NCBI RefSeq assembly: GCF_965138225.1 | Contig: NZ_CBCSAX010000016.1 | Reading direction: 5' to 3' (one strand) | Source of the DNA: Helicobacter_D ganmani | GTDB lineage: Bacteria; Campylobacterota; Campylobacteria; Campylobacterales; Helicobacteraceae | DNA: 47,648 bases | Shown: positions 8,991 through 16,740 of the stretch, in pieces | Layout of the letters: every line of letters starts with the position of its first letter | Numbering within the stretch: position 1 is the stretch's first letter | Notes under the pieces: generated by a model | Database searches by the model: none | Told to the model about the DNA's origin: nothing | The model's input: only the letters and a program-made list of their open reading frames with translations | Position numbers and translations under genes: made by a program

Positions 8991-10077
8991 CAAAGTCCTT
9001 TAAACAAGAATATAAAAGGAATCGCAAGGATTCTAAATTTTCTCCACTGACACTTGAAACACCAAGCGCAAAAAAGGGCATACTCCAATCATAATCTTTG
9101 CCAAAATCTTGTTTGTCCTTTTGTGTAAAAAGACCGCTAGATTCTCTTTGTGTTAATTGGAATTGAAAGGCATTCAAGAATTTTGCGATTTCTTCTTGAA
9201 CATTCTGCGATTCCGCATTTTGTTGCACATCAAGCTTAGAAAACATAATGCCAAAAGGGCGACGAGAGAGTTCTGTGCTAAAATGTTCTAACTCCGCCCT
9301 TAATGTCCCAAACTGCTCTTGCAATGTGCGATAATTTGCTAAATCTAGCACAAAAAGCAAGAATCGTGTGCGCTCAATGTGGCGCAAAAACTCTAATCCC
9401 AAGCCTTTTCCCTCACTTGCTCCCCCAATGATTCCGGGAATATCTGCAATCACAAAGGATTGATACTCTCCGACATTGACAATTCCAAGTTTTGGAATCA
9501 GCGTTGTAAATTCATAATTCGCAATTTCGGGCTTTGCGTTAGATAATACAGACACAAGTGTGGATTTTCCGACATTTGGAAAACCTACAAGTCCGACATC
9601 GGCAATCAATTTCAATTCCAAGCGGATTTGCTTTGCAATGCCTACAAGCCCCTTTTGCGCATAAGTTGGGCGTTGATTTGTGGCACTTTTAAAATGCACA
9701 TTGCCTAAGCCACCTTTGCCACCCTCCAAAAATAGAATCTTTTGGGATTCCTCTACCAAATCTAGCAAAAGCTCTCCGCTTTGACTATCAAAAACTTGCG
9801 TTCCGGGCGGGACAATAATCACTAAATCCTCACCCTTTTTGCCATATTTATTGCGTCCTTCTCCGGGCTTTCCATTTTGAGCCTTGAAAGTCTTATGTCC
9901 TCTAAAATGCGAAAGCGTATCAGTATTTCTATCCACTTGAAAATACACATTCCCGCCCTTGCCGCCATCGCCCCCGTCAGGTCCTCCATTTAGCACATAT
10001 TTTTCTCTGCGAAACGAAACAGCACCCTCGCCACCTTTGCCGGAAGACACAAAGATTTCAACGCTATCAACAAACAT
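8977..10077 (-). CDS. obgE: GTPase ObgE/CgtA
   Basis: This 366-aa essential GTPase assists maturation of the large ribosomal subunit and stress control. The glycine-rich Obg fold covers about residues 1-158 (SGKGGEGAVSFRREK, GGPDGGDGGKGG). The G domain follows, with GFPNVGKSTLV, DIPGIIGGASEGKGLG and FSKLDV in the G4 position. The long C-terminal domain of E. coli ObgE is absent apart from a short tail. The ATG at 10077 is used with AAGG upstream; a TTG one codon earlier is open. It lies 145 bases after rpmA, a gap that holds the repeat at 10189-10212. Confidence 0.96.
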   Translation of the reverse strand: MFVDSVEIFVSSGKGGEGAVSFRREKYVLNGGPDGGDGGKGGNVYFQVDRNTDTLSHFRGHKTFKAQNGKPGEGRNKYGKKGEDLVIIVPPGTQVFDSQSGELLLDLVEESQKILFLEGGKGGLGNVHFKSATNQRPTYAQKGLVGIAKQIRLELKLIADVGLVGFPNVGKSTLVSVLSNAKPEIANYEFTTLIPKLGIVNVGEYQSFVIADIPGIIGGASEGKGLGLEFLRHIERTRFLLFVLDLANYRTLQEQFGTLRAELEHFSTELSRRPFGIMFSKLDVQQNAESQNVQEEIAKFLNAFQFQLTQRESSGLFTQKDKQDFGKDYDWSMPFFALGVSSVSGENLESLRFLLYSCLKDFDAQK

Positions 10078-10188
10078 CAAATAACCTTAAAAGTTTAGCT
10101 CTAGGATTCCACTACGAATTATGATTTGAATACCAAAATTAAAGATTAATATTAAAATCAAAACCCAAAAAACTATTTAATAAATTAG

Positions 10189-10212
10189 GCGGAATCCCGA
10201 GCGGAATCCCGC
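10189..10212 (-). repeat. Tandem 12-nt repeat downstream of rpmA
   Basis: Two copies of a GCGGAATCCCG motif stand head to tail 11 bases after the rpmA stop. Each copy is nearly self-complementary (GCGG-GATT-CCGC on the minus strand), and an AT-rich stretch with TAGTTTTTTGGG follows, so it may act as a weak terminator or attenuator between rpmA and obgE. Confidence 0.4.
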
Positions 10213-10222
10213 TAAAGAAGCT

Positions 10223-10480
10223 TTAAGAAGCTGGGATAATAGAGACTTTTTTGCGCTCTCTATCTTTTCTTTCAAAAGAAACAATCCCATCAATTAATGC
10301 AAAAATTGTATGGTCTTTGCCCATTCCCACATTATTTCCGGGATGCACTTTTGTGCCTCTTTGACGGATAATAATATTGCCCGCACGAACAAACTGCCCA
10401 CCAAACTTTTTAACACCTAAGCGGCGTCCCGCAGAATCGCGGTTATTCTGGGTGCTACCCTGACCTTTCTTGTGTGCCAT
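10223..10480 (-). CDS. rpmA: Ribosomal protein bL27
   Basis: This 85-aa protein sits near the peptidyl-transferase centre of the 50S subunit. The N-terminus MAHKKGQGSTQNNRDSAGRR shows the normal mature start, without the extra cleaved peptide found in Firmicutes. The core GNIIIRQRGTKVHPGNNVG is typical. It follows rplU by 18 bases with a good SD (AAGGAG). Confidence 0.98.
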   Translation of the reverse strand: MAHKKGQGSTQNNRDSAGRRLGVKKFGGQFVRAGNIIIRQRGTKVHPGNNVGMGKDHTIFALIDGIVSFERKDRERKKVSIIPAS

Positions 10481-10498
10481 TTCAACTCCTTAACAATC

Positions 10499-10810
10499 TT
10501 AAGCCGCGATTTTTACCACGCGCACACGCGTAAAATCTCGTCTAAAGCCTCTTTTTGTTTTGCTATCTTTTCTGCGTCTTTTCTTAAAAGTGATGACCTT
10601 TTTACCTCTGCCCTCATTGATAACTTCTAGCTCCACTTTCGCGCCGCTTACATAAGGCGCACCAAGCTTAATGTCTCCGCCATCGCAGATTGCTAAAACT
10701 TCGCTCACTTCAACTTTTGACTTTGGCTCAAGGTTTAAACAATCTAGCAAAATAACATCGCCTTCTTGCACCTTGTATTGTTTGCCTCCATTCGCAATAA
10801 TTGCATACAT
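10499..10810 (-). CDS. rplU: Ribosomal protein bL21
   Basis: The 103-aa protein binds 23S rRNA in the 50S subunit. The start MYAIIANGGKQYKVQEGD and the basic end KTKRGFRRDFTRVRVVKI match the family at full length. It heads the rplU-rpmA-obgE-proB set, and AAGGAAT precedes the ATG. The 102-base gap upstream holds two copies of GATAGAATCCC and AT-rich DNA, but no promoter that I can place with confidence. Confidence 0.98.
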   Translation of the reverse strand: MYAIIANGGKQYKVQEGDVILLDCLNLEPKSKVEVSEVLAICDGGDIKLGAPYVSGAKVELEVINEGRGKKVITFKKRRRKDSKTKRGFRRDFTRVRVVKIAA

Positions 10811-10912
10811 TATACAATTCCTTAAAATTTGAAGTTCTTTTTATTAAAGCTAATAAAAGTCGGGATTCTATCTAAAATTTCATTAAGATTACTTGAAAGA
10901 GATAAAGGGATT

Positions 10913-11128
10913 CTATCTTTTGTTTATTTGCGGGAGGGTGCGGGGGTCAATGGATTTAATGAGTGATTGTATCTCTTCATTATACATCTCTTGCGTGTAG
11001 ATTCGCTCTCGCATTTTAAATCTTGCTTCAATAATATTAAAAAGCTCGGGCTTGGTGTATTTCCACCGCTGCAAAGTGCGCGTGGTAATGCGTAGGATTC
11101 TAGCCTTATCTTGTTGTGTGTATTTCAT
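10913..11128 (-). CDS. Small basic protein with a possible helix-turn-helix
   Basis: The 71-aa protein starts MKYTQQDKARILRITTRTLQRWKYTKPELFNIIEARF. The pattern ITTRTLQRWKYTKPEL resembles the recognition part of small helix-turn-helix proteins found in mobile or accessory DNA of Campylobacterota, so DNA binding is inferred, not shown. AAGGA lies 8 bases before the ATG. It is divergent from the decayed gene at 11315 across a 186-base AT-rich region with palindromes that might be its operator. I cannot name a family. Confidence 0.6.
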   Translation of the reverse strand: MKYTQQDKARILRITTRTLQRWKYTKPELFNIIEARFKMRERIYTQEMYNEEIQSLIKSIDPRTLPQINKR

Positions 11129-11184
11129 TAAGATTCCTTAATCTACATTTAATGCTTGATTTACTGCTATTCTCTGTATTTCTA

Positions 11185-11300
11185 GGGCGAATTAAATAAA
11201 GCTTTCTCTTGATTTCAAATTACGATAATATTTCGTATATAAATTAATAATTTAAGAAAATATGCCGTAATATTGCGATTGTAAATTTTAAATTTCGCCC
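11185..11300. promoter_or_regulatory. Divergent intergenic region with nested inverted repeats
   Basis: GGGCGAA at 11185-11191 is answered by TTCGCCC at 11294-11300, just before the ribosome binding site of the gene at 11315. Between them, TACGA and TCGTA arms (11221-11237) form a second palindrome in very AT-rich DNA. The position between two divergent small genes fits an operator/promoter region. This is inferred from layout only. Confidence 0.35.
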
Positions 11301-11314
11301 AATAAGGAGCAGTA

Positions 11315-11700
11315 ATGAAATATTGGATATGTGTATGCAAGAAATATGATGAGGATTGGCAGGAGGAATATAATGCAGAGTGGGAATGGTGGAAAAATGG
11401 CGAGGATGGCGATAGAGTACTATGCTATCAAACTTCAGCGCATAGATTCACGGCAGAACTTGAGGTAAGCGAGAAATTTGAGGCAAATAGCAAAAATGAA
11501 GCTTGCATTTAAGCGCAAAACTAGAGTGCCTTTAGATAACATTAACACAAGATAAACATTATCAGCGGATTTTTGATTTTAACGCCGATAAATATTCGCC
11601 TTTTACTGCGAATAAAAGCAATTTATTCTATGGGACATTTTTCACCACGACAAAAGAACAGTTTGAATATATTTGCTCATTAGCACAATGCAATGAATAA
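11315..11700 (+). pseudogene. Decayed small gene, possibly EVE/PUA-like
   Basis: The open part (11315-11512, 65 codons) starts MKYWICVCKKYDEDW with AAGGAG 6 bases upstream. It contains GDRVLCYQTSAHRFTAELEV, which recalls the EVE domain (a PUA-like fold that often starts MKYWI and has GD...FY), a tentative match. After its TAA the coding signal goes on in other frames: KLAFKRKTRVPLDNINTR (from 11500) and then QRIFDFNADKYSPF through EYICSLAQCNE, which ends at 11700. At least two frame changes are needed, so the gene looks inactivated. The first part could still be translated alone. Confidence 0.5.
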
Positions 11701-11746
11701 TTTTTTCTCTACCATTGCAAAATTTGCTTAGTAGAGATTCTAAAAT

Positions 11747-11923
11747 GAAATCCACCGCGTCATTGCGAGCAAGTTTAAAAACTTGCGTGGCAATCCACAA
11801 TCTAAACCAAAAGTAAATAAACAATGGAATCATAAAACCATTAGCAAGATTTTAGATTATGGATTGCTTTATCGTTACACTCCTCGCAATGACAGAAATG
11901 GGCGCAAGGATGCGGTGGATTTC
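11747..11923. repeat. Palindromic dispersed repeat, locus B, with 12-bp terminal inverted repeats
   Basis: Unit 1 (11759-11796, +) reads GTCATTGCGAG, then the 16-nt palindrome CAAGTTTAAAAACTTG, then CGTGGCAATCC. Unit 2 (11861-11893, -) reads GTCATTGCGAGGAG and ends AAAGCAATCC. The pair is bounded by GAAATCCACCGC (11747-11758) and its exact complement GCGGTGGATTTC (11912-11923), giving a 177-base element that looks like a non-autonomous mobile element. It lies between the convergent ends of the decayed gene at 11315 and ridA. Confidence 0.85.
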
Positions 11924-11928
11924 CTTAT

Positions 11929-12303
11929 TTATCCCGTTAGTGCAATACACTCAATCTCTACCAAAGCACCTTTGGGCAATGCTTTCACTGCTACCGTGCT
12001 TCTAGCGGGTTTATGCTCCCCGAAAAATTCCGCATAGATTGCATTCACAAGCACAAAATCGTCCATATTGTTTAAAAAAATCGTAGTCTTTACAACATTT
12101 TGCAAACTACTTCCACCTGCTTTTAAAACCTCACTAAGATTACTAAGCACTTGCCTCGTCTGCGCCTCAATCCCCTCAACCAATGCTCCCTGCGGAGTCA
12201 ATCCGATTTGTCCTGAAGTGTAAATAATTCCTTGCGCCTTGATTGCTTGAGAATAAGGACCAATGGCTTGGGGCGCATTTTGTGTCGCAACCACTTCTAA
12301 CAT
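11929..12303 (-). CDS. ridA: RidA family 2-iminobutanoate/2-iminopropanoate deaminase
   Basis: The 124-aa cytoplasmic protein hydrolyses reactive enamine/imine intermediates released by PLP enzymes such as threonine dehydratase. Family marks are APQAIGPYSQA near the start, YTSGQIGL, and the conserved arginine in ARSTVAVKALPKGALVEIE. The length matches RidA of E. coli. The GGAGATTTTC before the ATG gives a ribosome binding site. It is monocistronic, divergent from the exported protein gene at 12375, and its 3' end almost touches repeat locus B. Confidence 0.95.
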   Translation of the reverse strand: MLEVVATQNAPQAIGPYSQAIKAQGIIYTSGQIGLTPQGALVEGIEAQTRQVLSNLSEVLKAGGSSLQNVVKTTIFLNNMDDFVLVNAIYAEFFGEHKPARSTVAVKALPKGALVEIECIALTG

Positions 12304-12374
12304 TGAAAATCTCCTTTACTTTATTGTTTAAATGTTATAAAATTATAGCTAAATTTAAATTTTAAGGAAAATCT

Positions 12375-12725
12375 ATGAAATCAATTTTGAGATTCCTACT
12401 CGCTACTTTTTGCATTAGCACACTTGCAAATGCGGACAATTTCGTGCAAGCCACTAGCCCCGCTACTGAACCAAAAGTCATCGTTAAAGTCCCCCCACTT
12501 ACACCTTTTGATGAAACCTTGCAAAGAGAAATGCAAAAATACCCTCAAGATTCTATGTTTTTTGTAGATGGCAAAACAGGCAAGATTCTTTCTGTCAATA
12601 AAACTCCAAGTGTAAAATCTAGCGGAGCAAATCCGGGCAAATTTTATCCAAGAGATGAAGTAAAACCAAAACCTAATGAAATAGCTCCCTACAAGATACA
12701 AGAAGAACGTATAGATTTATTATAA
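12375..12725 (+). CDS. Small exported protein of unknown function
   Basis: The 116-aa product has a Sec signal peptide (MKSILRFLLATFCISTLANA, cut likely after ANA). The mature part is proline- and lysine-rich (KVIVKVPPLTPFDETL, VKPKPNEIAPYK) and has no cysteine or known motif. AAGGAAAATCT precedes the ATG, and TATAAAAT lies about 40 bases further up. The gene ends 13 bases before moaD, so it is probably the first gene of the molybdopterin transcript, though nothing in the protein suggests a role in cofactor synthesis. No family recognised. Confidence 0.8.
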   Translation: MKSILRFLLATFCISTLANADNFVQATSPATEPKVIVKVPPLTPFDETLQREMQKYPQDSMFFVDGKTGKILSVNKTPSVKSSGANPGKFYPRDEVKPKPNEIAPYKIQEERIDLL

Positions 12726-12738
12726 AACAAGGCAATGA

Positions 12739-12960
12739 ATGATAGAAGTTGAATTTTTAGGACCTCTTGGCAATAAGACTTTCAAGAGCCAAGCAAAAGA
12801 CTTTCACGAATTAAAACAAGAATTACAAGCGATTCCAGACTTAAAAGATTGGCTAAAAGATTGCGCCATTGCCTTAAATAACGAAATCGTTACCTCATTG
12901 GACACCCCGATTAAAAAGGGCGATAAAATCGTGTTATTGCCTCCCGTTTGTGGTGGATAA
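12739..12960 (+). CDS. moaD: Molybdopterin synthase small subunit
   Basis: This 73-aa ubiquitin-fold protein carries the sulfur that molybdopterin synthase inserts into cyclic pyranopterin phosphate. It ends in the required C-terminal VCGG, which is thiocarboxylated. Its start MIEVEFLGPLG and length fit MoaD. AAGG lies 7 bases upstream. The next gene, moaE, begins directly at the following base, so the two subunits are tightly coupled. Confidence 0.94.
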   Translation: MIEVEFLGPLGNKTFKSQAKDFHELKQELQAIPDLKDWLKDCAIALNNEIVTSLDTPIKKGDKIVLLPPVCGG

Positions 12961-13416
12961 ATGCAAACCCAAATTGATGGATTAGAAATTTTTGAAGGCG
13001 CATTGGACACTGCGGCAATTTATAAAGATTGGATTACTCTAAGCGCACAAGCCAATTTGGGAGCTAATGCAATTTTTACCGGAATCGTGCGCGCAGAAAA
13101 TAGCTACGAGGGCTTAAGTTTTGATATTTATCTTCCACTGCTAGAACAATGGTTCTTGGGCTGGGTGAAAAAAGCCCTTGAAAGCGAAGTTTTGCTTAGA
13201 ATGGCGCATTCTAAAGGCGATGTTTTAAACCACCAAAGTTCCTATATGGCTGGGATTTTTAGCCCACAAAGACGCGCAACGTTAGAGATTTTTGGAGATT
13301 TCATTGAGGATTTCAAACATCGTGCTCCTATTTGGAAATATGATTTGAAAAATGGACAAAGAATCTACGCAAAAGAGCGCAGTCATAGACTACCCCATAG
13401 CGGAATCCTAAGCTAA
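12961..13416 (+). CDS. moaE: Molybdopterin synthase large subunit
   Basis: The 151-aa catalytic partner of MoaD converts cyclic pyranopterin monophosphate to molybdopterin. GANAIFTGIVRAEN corresponds to the conserved GA...F.G.VR region, and PIWKYDLKNGQRIYAKERSHR matches the PIWK(K/Y) segment of the active site. The start codon abuts the moaD stop. The N-terminal 15 residues (MQTQIDGLEIFEGAL) are also typical of Campylobacterota MoaE. Confidence 0.93.
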   Translation: MQTQIDGLEIFEGALDTAAIYKDWITLSAQANLGANAIFTGIVRAENSYEGLSFDIYLPLLEQWFLGWVKKALESEVLLRMAHSKGDVLNHQSSYMAGIFSPQRRATLEIFGDFIEDFKHRAPIWKYDLKNGQRIYAKERSHRLPHSGILS

Positions 13417-13418
13417 AA

Positions 13419-13901
13419 ATGAAAATAGTCGCATTTACAGGAAATTCCAATAGCGGCAAAACAACCCTTATTGAGAAGTTATCCCTGCACCTAAAGACGC
13501 AAAATAAACGCGTAGGAATCATCAAACACGACCCAAAGGATAAGGCAATGTTTGATGTTGAGGGCAAGGATTCTGCACGTTTTTACCAAACGGGTGCTGA
13601 TGTCGCAATTTTAGGGGCAACGCAAAGTACCTTGCGATTCCACAAAGCCTTAAGCATAAAATCCCTTGTGGGACAATTTGTAGATTATGATTATCTTTTT
13701 GTAGAGGGCTTAAAAATATTGCCCTTTCCTAGAATCTGTGTTGCTAGAGATTCCTTTGATACGCGATTCCTGCCTTATATTCAAGCCATTGCGACAGATT
13801 CTAGTATTCCTAACCTAGAATCCTACGCCCTACCCCTTTTAAATCTGAATAATACCTTAGAAATTTTAGAATGGATTGATATAAACATAAAGGAATCTTA
13901 A
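13419..13901 (+). CDS. mobB: Molybdopterin-guanine dinucleotide biosynthesis adaptor MobB
   Basis: A 160-aa P-loop GTP-binding protein (GNSNSGKTTL, residues 7-16) of the MobB family, which assists the formation of the guanine-dinucleotide cofactor. The segment IIKHDPKDKAMFDVEGKDS is the family's HD...D.GKDS region. It starts 2 bases after moaE and ends exactly one base before mog. Its presence suggests that the cell uses bis-MGD enzymes such as formate dehydrogenase or periplasmic nitrate reductase, encoded elsewhere. Confidence 0.92.
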   Translation: MKIVAFTGNSNSGKTTLIEKLSLHLKTQNKRVGIIKHDPKDKAMFDVEGKDSARFYQTGADVAILGATQSTLRFHKALSIKSLVGQFVDYDYLFVEGLKILPFPRICVARDSFDTRFLPYIQAIATDSSIPNLESYALPLLNLNNTLEILEWIDINIKES

Positions 13902-14447
13902 ATGATAGAGACAACAAAACAAAAAGCAAAAATCGGTATTTTAACCCTATCCGATAGAGCAAGTGCGGGAATCTATGAGGATATATCAGGCAAAGCAATT
14001 AAGGAAACTTTGGAGCAATACTTAATCACGCCATTTGAATGTGTTTATCGTGTGATTGGGGACGATTTGGAGGAGATTAAGCATAATCTAATAGAACTAG
14101 CCGATAGGGAATTTTGTGATTTGATTATAACAACAGGTGGGACAGGACCAGCACCACGTGATGTAACACCGGAAGCCACAGAGGCAGTTTGCCAAAAAAT
14201 ACTTCCGGGATTCGGTGAGTTAATGCGCCAAGTAAGTTTAAAATATGTCCCAACCGCTATTCTTTCGCGTCAAAGCGCAGGTGTGCGGGGTAAAAGCCTA
14301 ATCGTCAATCTGCCCGGCAAACCAAAATCTATCCGCGAATGCCTAGACGCAGTTTTTCCTGCGATTCCCTATTGTCTTGATTTAATCGGTGCAAGTTACC
14401 TTGAAACAGATGAAAAGATTATCAAAGCATTCCGCCCAAAGGCATAA
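13902..14447 (+). CDS. mog: Molybdopterin adenylyltransferase
   Basis: The 181-aa enzyme adenylates molybdopterin to prepare it for molybdate insertion. The signature TTGGTGPAPRDVTPEAT and the later LPGKPKSIRECLDA mark the MoaB/Mog family; the N-terminal ILTLSDRASAGIYEDISG is closer to Mog than to MoaB. AAGGAATCTTAA precedes the ATG within the end of mobB. It closes the cluster moaD-moaE-mobB-mog; moaA, moaC and moeA are not in this window. Confidence 0.93.
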   Translation: MIETTKQKAKIGILTLSDRASAGIYEDISGKAIKETLEQYLITPFECVYRVIGDDLEEIKHNLIELADREFCDLIITTGGTGPAPRDVTPEATEAVCQKILPGFGELMRQVSLKYVPTAILSRQSAGVRGKSLIVNLPGKPKSIRECLDAVFPAIPYCLDLIGASYLETDEKIIKAFRPKA

Positions 14448-14467
14448 CATAAAGATGACTTTCTGCT

Positions 14468-14578
14468 GTCCTTACGAGCGAACCAATCTATAATATTGCA
14501 TAAATAAAACTTTACAATGAAATCTTACAAAGTGAGATTTTAACTATGGATTACTTTTGGCATTACCTCGTAAAGACG
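14468..14578. repeat. Palindromic dispersed repeat, locus C
   Basis: Unit 1 (14468-14494) reads GTCCTTACGAG and ends CCAATCTATAAT. It is followed by TTGCATAAATAAA, then ACAATGAAATC and a degenerate inverted unit (14548-14578, GGATTACTTTTGG to AAAGAC). The spacer matches that of locus D base by base over most of its length. The element lies between the convergent genes mog and the DUF6033-like gene; the rest of that 226-base gap holds nothing else that I can identify. Confidence 0.75.
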
Positions 14579-14673
14579 AGTAACAAATGTTTTTAATTTG
14601 CGAGAGATTATAGATTGCGACACTTACATTTGAATAATATAGCAAGTGTAATGCAATTCCATATTTTAAAATT

Positions 14674-15198
14674 TTAAGCTTTCATATTTAGTGTGAAATT
14701 TACTGAAAAATCCTCTTGCCTCCCCTCTCTTTCCTCTCGTTCTTTACGAATTTTTTCTAGCTCTTCTAACATTTTTTCTATGTAGCTTTTCTCGCTAGAT
14801 TCACTCTTAGAGCGACTAACAGCCCAACCGCTTACGCTCCCATCGGCATTAATCACAAATCCACTTGCTTCAATTTCGCCACCAAATAAGTCTTTTTTAA
14901 TAGGATTCTTGGCAAGCTCATTTATATCATAAATCAATGCTTCATATTTCTCACGCACTTTGGGGTCATCTGCCATTTCTTTTAAAATATTTGGGGCAAT
15001 ACTAAGATTATTCAAGCCTTTTTGCTCATTGGAGTTAAAATTAAGGTTTGAATATTTAACTACAAGCTCACCTAAAAGTGCATTGGAAGTAGAATCACTA
15101 GAATCCTTTTGCACTCCTTGTATATCGCCAAACTTTTGGCTTTTCACATAGTCATACGCCGCTTGTGAAACATAAATATCGCCTATTTGCACTGCCAT
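14674..15198 (-). CDS. DUF6033-like protein of unknown function
   Basis: The 174-aa protein has no signal peptide or membrane segment. The middle part SIAPNILKEMADDPKVREKYEALI and the later SGFVINADGSVSGWAVSRS resemble the DUF6033 family (my recollection of its pattern). The C-terminal part (SYIEKMLEELEKIRKEREEREG) is a charged coiled coil. AAGGAGTAAGTA precedes the ATG. It is a single gene between mog and the end of the alpha operon. Function is unknown. Confidence 0.7.
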   Translation of the reverse strand: MAVQIGDIYVSQAAYDYVKSQKFGDIQGVQKDSSDSTSNALLGELVVKYSNLNFNSNEQKGLNNLSIAPNILKEMADDPKVREKYEALIYDINELAKNPIKKDLFGGEIEASGFVINADGSVSGWAVSRSKSESSEKSYIEKMLEELEKIRKEREEREGRQEDFSVNFTLNMKA

Positions 15199-15320
15199 TA
15201 CTTACTCCTTAAATAGAATTGTATAGACTATATCGGCATTTGAGGATAAAAATAAAGAGAAAAAATTAAGTTTCCGCACTATTGTGCAAGTATTGTTGTG
15301 AGATAAAATATTAGCATTTT

Positions 15321-15351
15321 GTGCTTAGGGGAGGATTTATCCCAAAAGCAC
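15321..15351 (-). terminator. Inverted repeat after rplQ, possible terminator
   Basis: Arms GTGCTT/AAGCAC with an inner GGG/CCC pair form a hairpin 17 bases after the rplQ stop. There is no T run behind it, so termination of the alpha operon here is only a suggestion. Confidence 0.4.
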
Positions 15352-15367
15352 CAATGCACAATCTAAG

Positions 15368-15718
15368 CTATACAAGTTCTACGATTGCCATAGGAGCAGC
15401 GTCGCCTACTCTCATTCTTGTTTTGATAATTCTTGTATAACCACCATTTTTGTTAGAATATTTTGGTGCAATCTCTTTGACTAATTTTTTCACAGAATCT
15501 TTATGTTGCAAATGAGAGAAAACCAAACGATGTGCCATAGAATCATCTTTTTTTGCTTTTGTAATTAGTTTTTCAAAATAGCTTTGCAATTCTTTTGCCT
15601 TTGGCAATGTAGTTTCAATCTTTTCGCTAGCAATTAAAGCAATTGAAAGATTTTTTAGTAAAGCTTTTCTATGAGAACTTGTTCTTCCTAGCTTTCTATA
15701 TCCGTGTCCGTGTCTCAT
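15368..15718 (-). CDS. rplQ: Ribosomal protein bL17
   Basis: A 116-aa 50S protein, starting MRHGHGYRKLGRTSSHRKALL as in all bL17. It is about 11 residues shorter than in E. coli, at the C-terminus. It closes the alpha operon, 13 bases after rpoA. Confidence 0.98.
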   Translation of the reverse strand: MRHGHGYRKLGRTSSHRKALLKNLSIALIASEKIETTLPKAKELQSYFEKLITKAKKDDSMAHRLVFSHLQHKDSVKKLVKEIAPKYSNKNGGYTRIIKTRMRVGDAAPMAIVELV

Positions 15719-15731
15719 TTCTTATCCTTTT

Positions 15732-16721
15732 TTAGTTAGAAAATTTTTTCTTAAGTAGCGCAACCAAATCTTCTGGAATTTCTTTACCCACAGGATAACC
15801 TAGTTCATCTAGCTTTGTGGTGATTTCATCTAAAGATTTTTTACCTAAGTTTTTAATGTTTTTAATTTGGTCTTCATTCAAAAGCACGAGCTCTCCTAGA
15901 TATTTAATGCCTGACCTGTCTAAGCAGTTAAAGCAACGCGCACTAAAATTCAAACTATCAATAGTTTGCAACAATGTTTTGATTTCTGGATGATCTTCAT
16001 CTCCATTATTGATTTCTGGCACTTCAATGTTAAGTTCTGTATTGAAAATAGCCATTTGTTTGTGCATTACACTTAAAGCATTTTTGAAAGCTGTCAGCGG
16101 TTCTACCTGACCATCGGTTTGAATATCAAAAATAACTTTTTCATAATTCGGATCATATTCTACAAGTATATTTTCAGTATTGTAGGTAACATTCGTAACG
16201 GGTGTAAAATAAGAGTCAAGCGGCATAAAACCTTCTGGCACTTGATTGCGAATCTCTTCACTTGGCACATAACCAATTCCCCTACAAATTACAATAGAAA
16301 AATTCAACACTGCATCTTCGTTAATGGTTGCCAAATGAATATTTGGAGTAACAACTTCCACTAATTCGTTAGCCAAATCTGCACCTGTAATAACCTTTGG
16401 ACCTATAAATTTATAATCCACGCTGATACTTTCGTTTTCATCTTTACTCTTAAAACGAACCGTCTTAAGATTCACAATGAAATGCGATACATCTTCTACC
16501 ATACCACGCACGGAATCAAATTCGTGCGCCACACCAGCAATTCGCAACGCAATAGGAGCGAAACCAACAGAACTTCCAAGCAATAATCTACGCAAAGGAT
16601 GAGCCAAAGTAATAGCATACCCTGATTCAAAAGGATAGGCAATAATTTGAACTCTATTGACGCTAATTTCTTTTACTTCAATTTTTGTTGGAACATGTGG
16701 AGAAGTTTTAATATTTTTCAT
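15732..16721 (-). CDS. rpoA: RNA polymerase alpha subunit
   Basis: The 329-aa subunit nucleates core polymerase assembly and contacts activators and upstream DNA. The N-terminal dimerisation domain has GYAITLAHPLRRLLLGSSVG; the C-terminal domain has ARCFNCLDRSGIKYLGELV and the helix-hairpin-helix-like NLGKKSLDEI. The length equals the E. coli subunit. Position between rpsD and rplQ is the standard alpha-operon place. The start MKNIKTSPHVPTKIEVKE is supported by AAGGTGTTAGT upstream. Confidence 0.98.
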   Translation of the reverse strand: MKNIKTSPHVPTKIEVKEISVNRVQIIAYPFESGYAITLAHPLRRLLLGSSVGFAPIALRIAGVAHEFDSVRGMVEDVSHFIVNLKTVRFKSKDENESISVDYKFIGPKVITGADLANELVEVVTPNIHLATINEDAVLNFSIVICRGIGYVPSEEIRNQVPEGFMPLDSYFTPVTNVTYNTENILVEYDPNYEKVIFDIQTDGQVEPLTAFKNALSVMHKQMAIFNTELNIEVPEINNGDEDHPEIKTLLQTIDSLNFSARCFNCLDRSGIKYLGELVLLNEDQIKNIKNLGKKSLDEITTKLDELGYPVGKEIPEDLVALLKKKFSN

Positions 16722-16740
16722 ACTAACACCTTCCTACAAA

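Noticed and set aside
11642..11833. 63-codon minus-strand ORF across the end of the decayed gene and repeat B
   Set aside because: It runs through a palindromic repeat and shows no motif or ribosome binding site.
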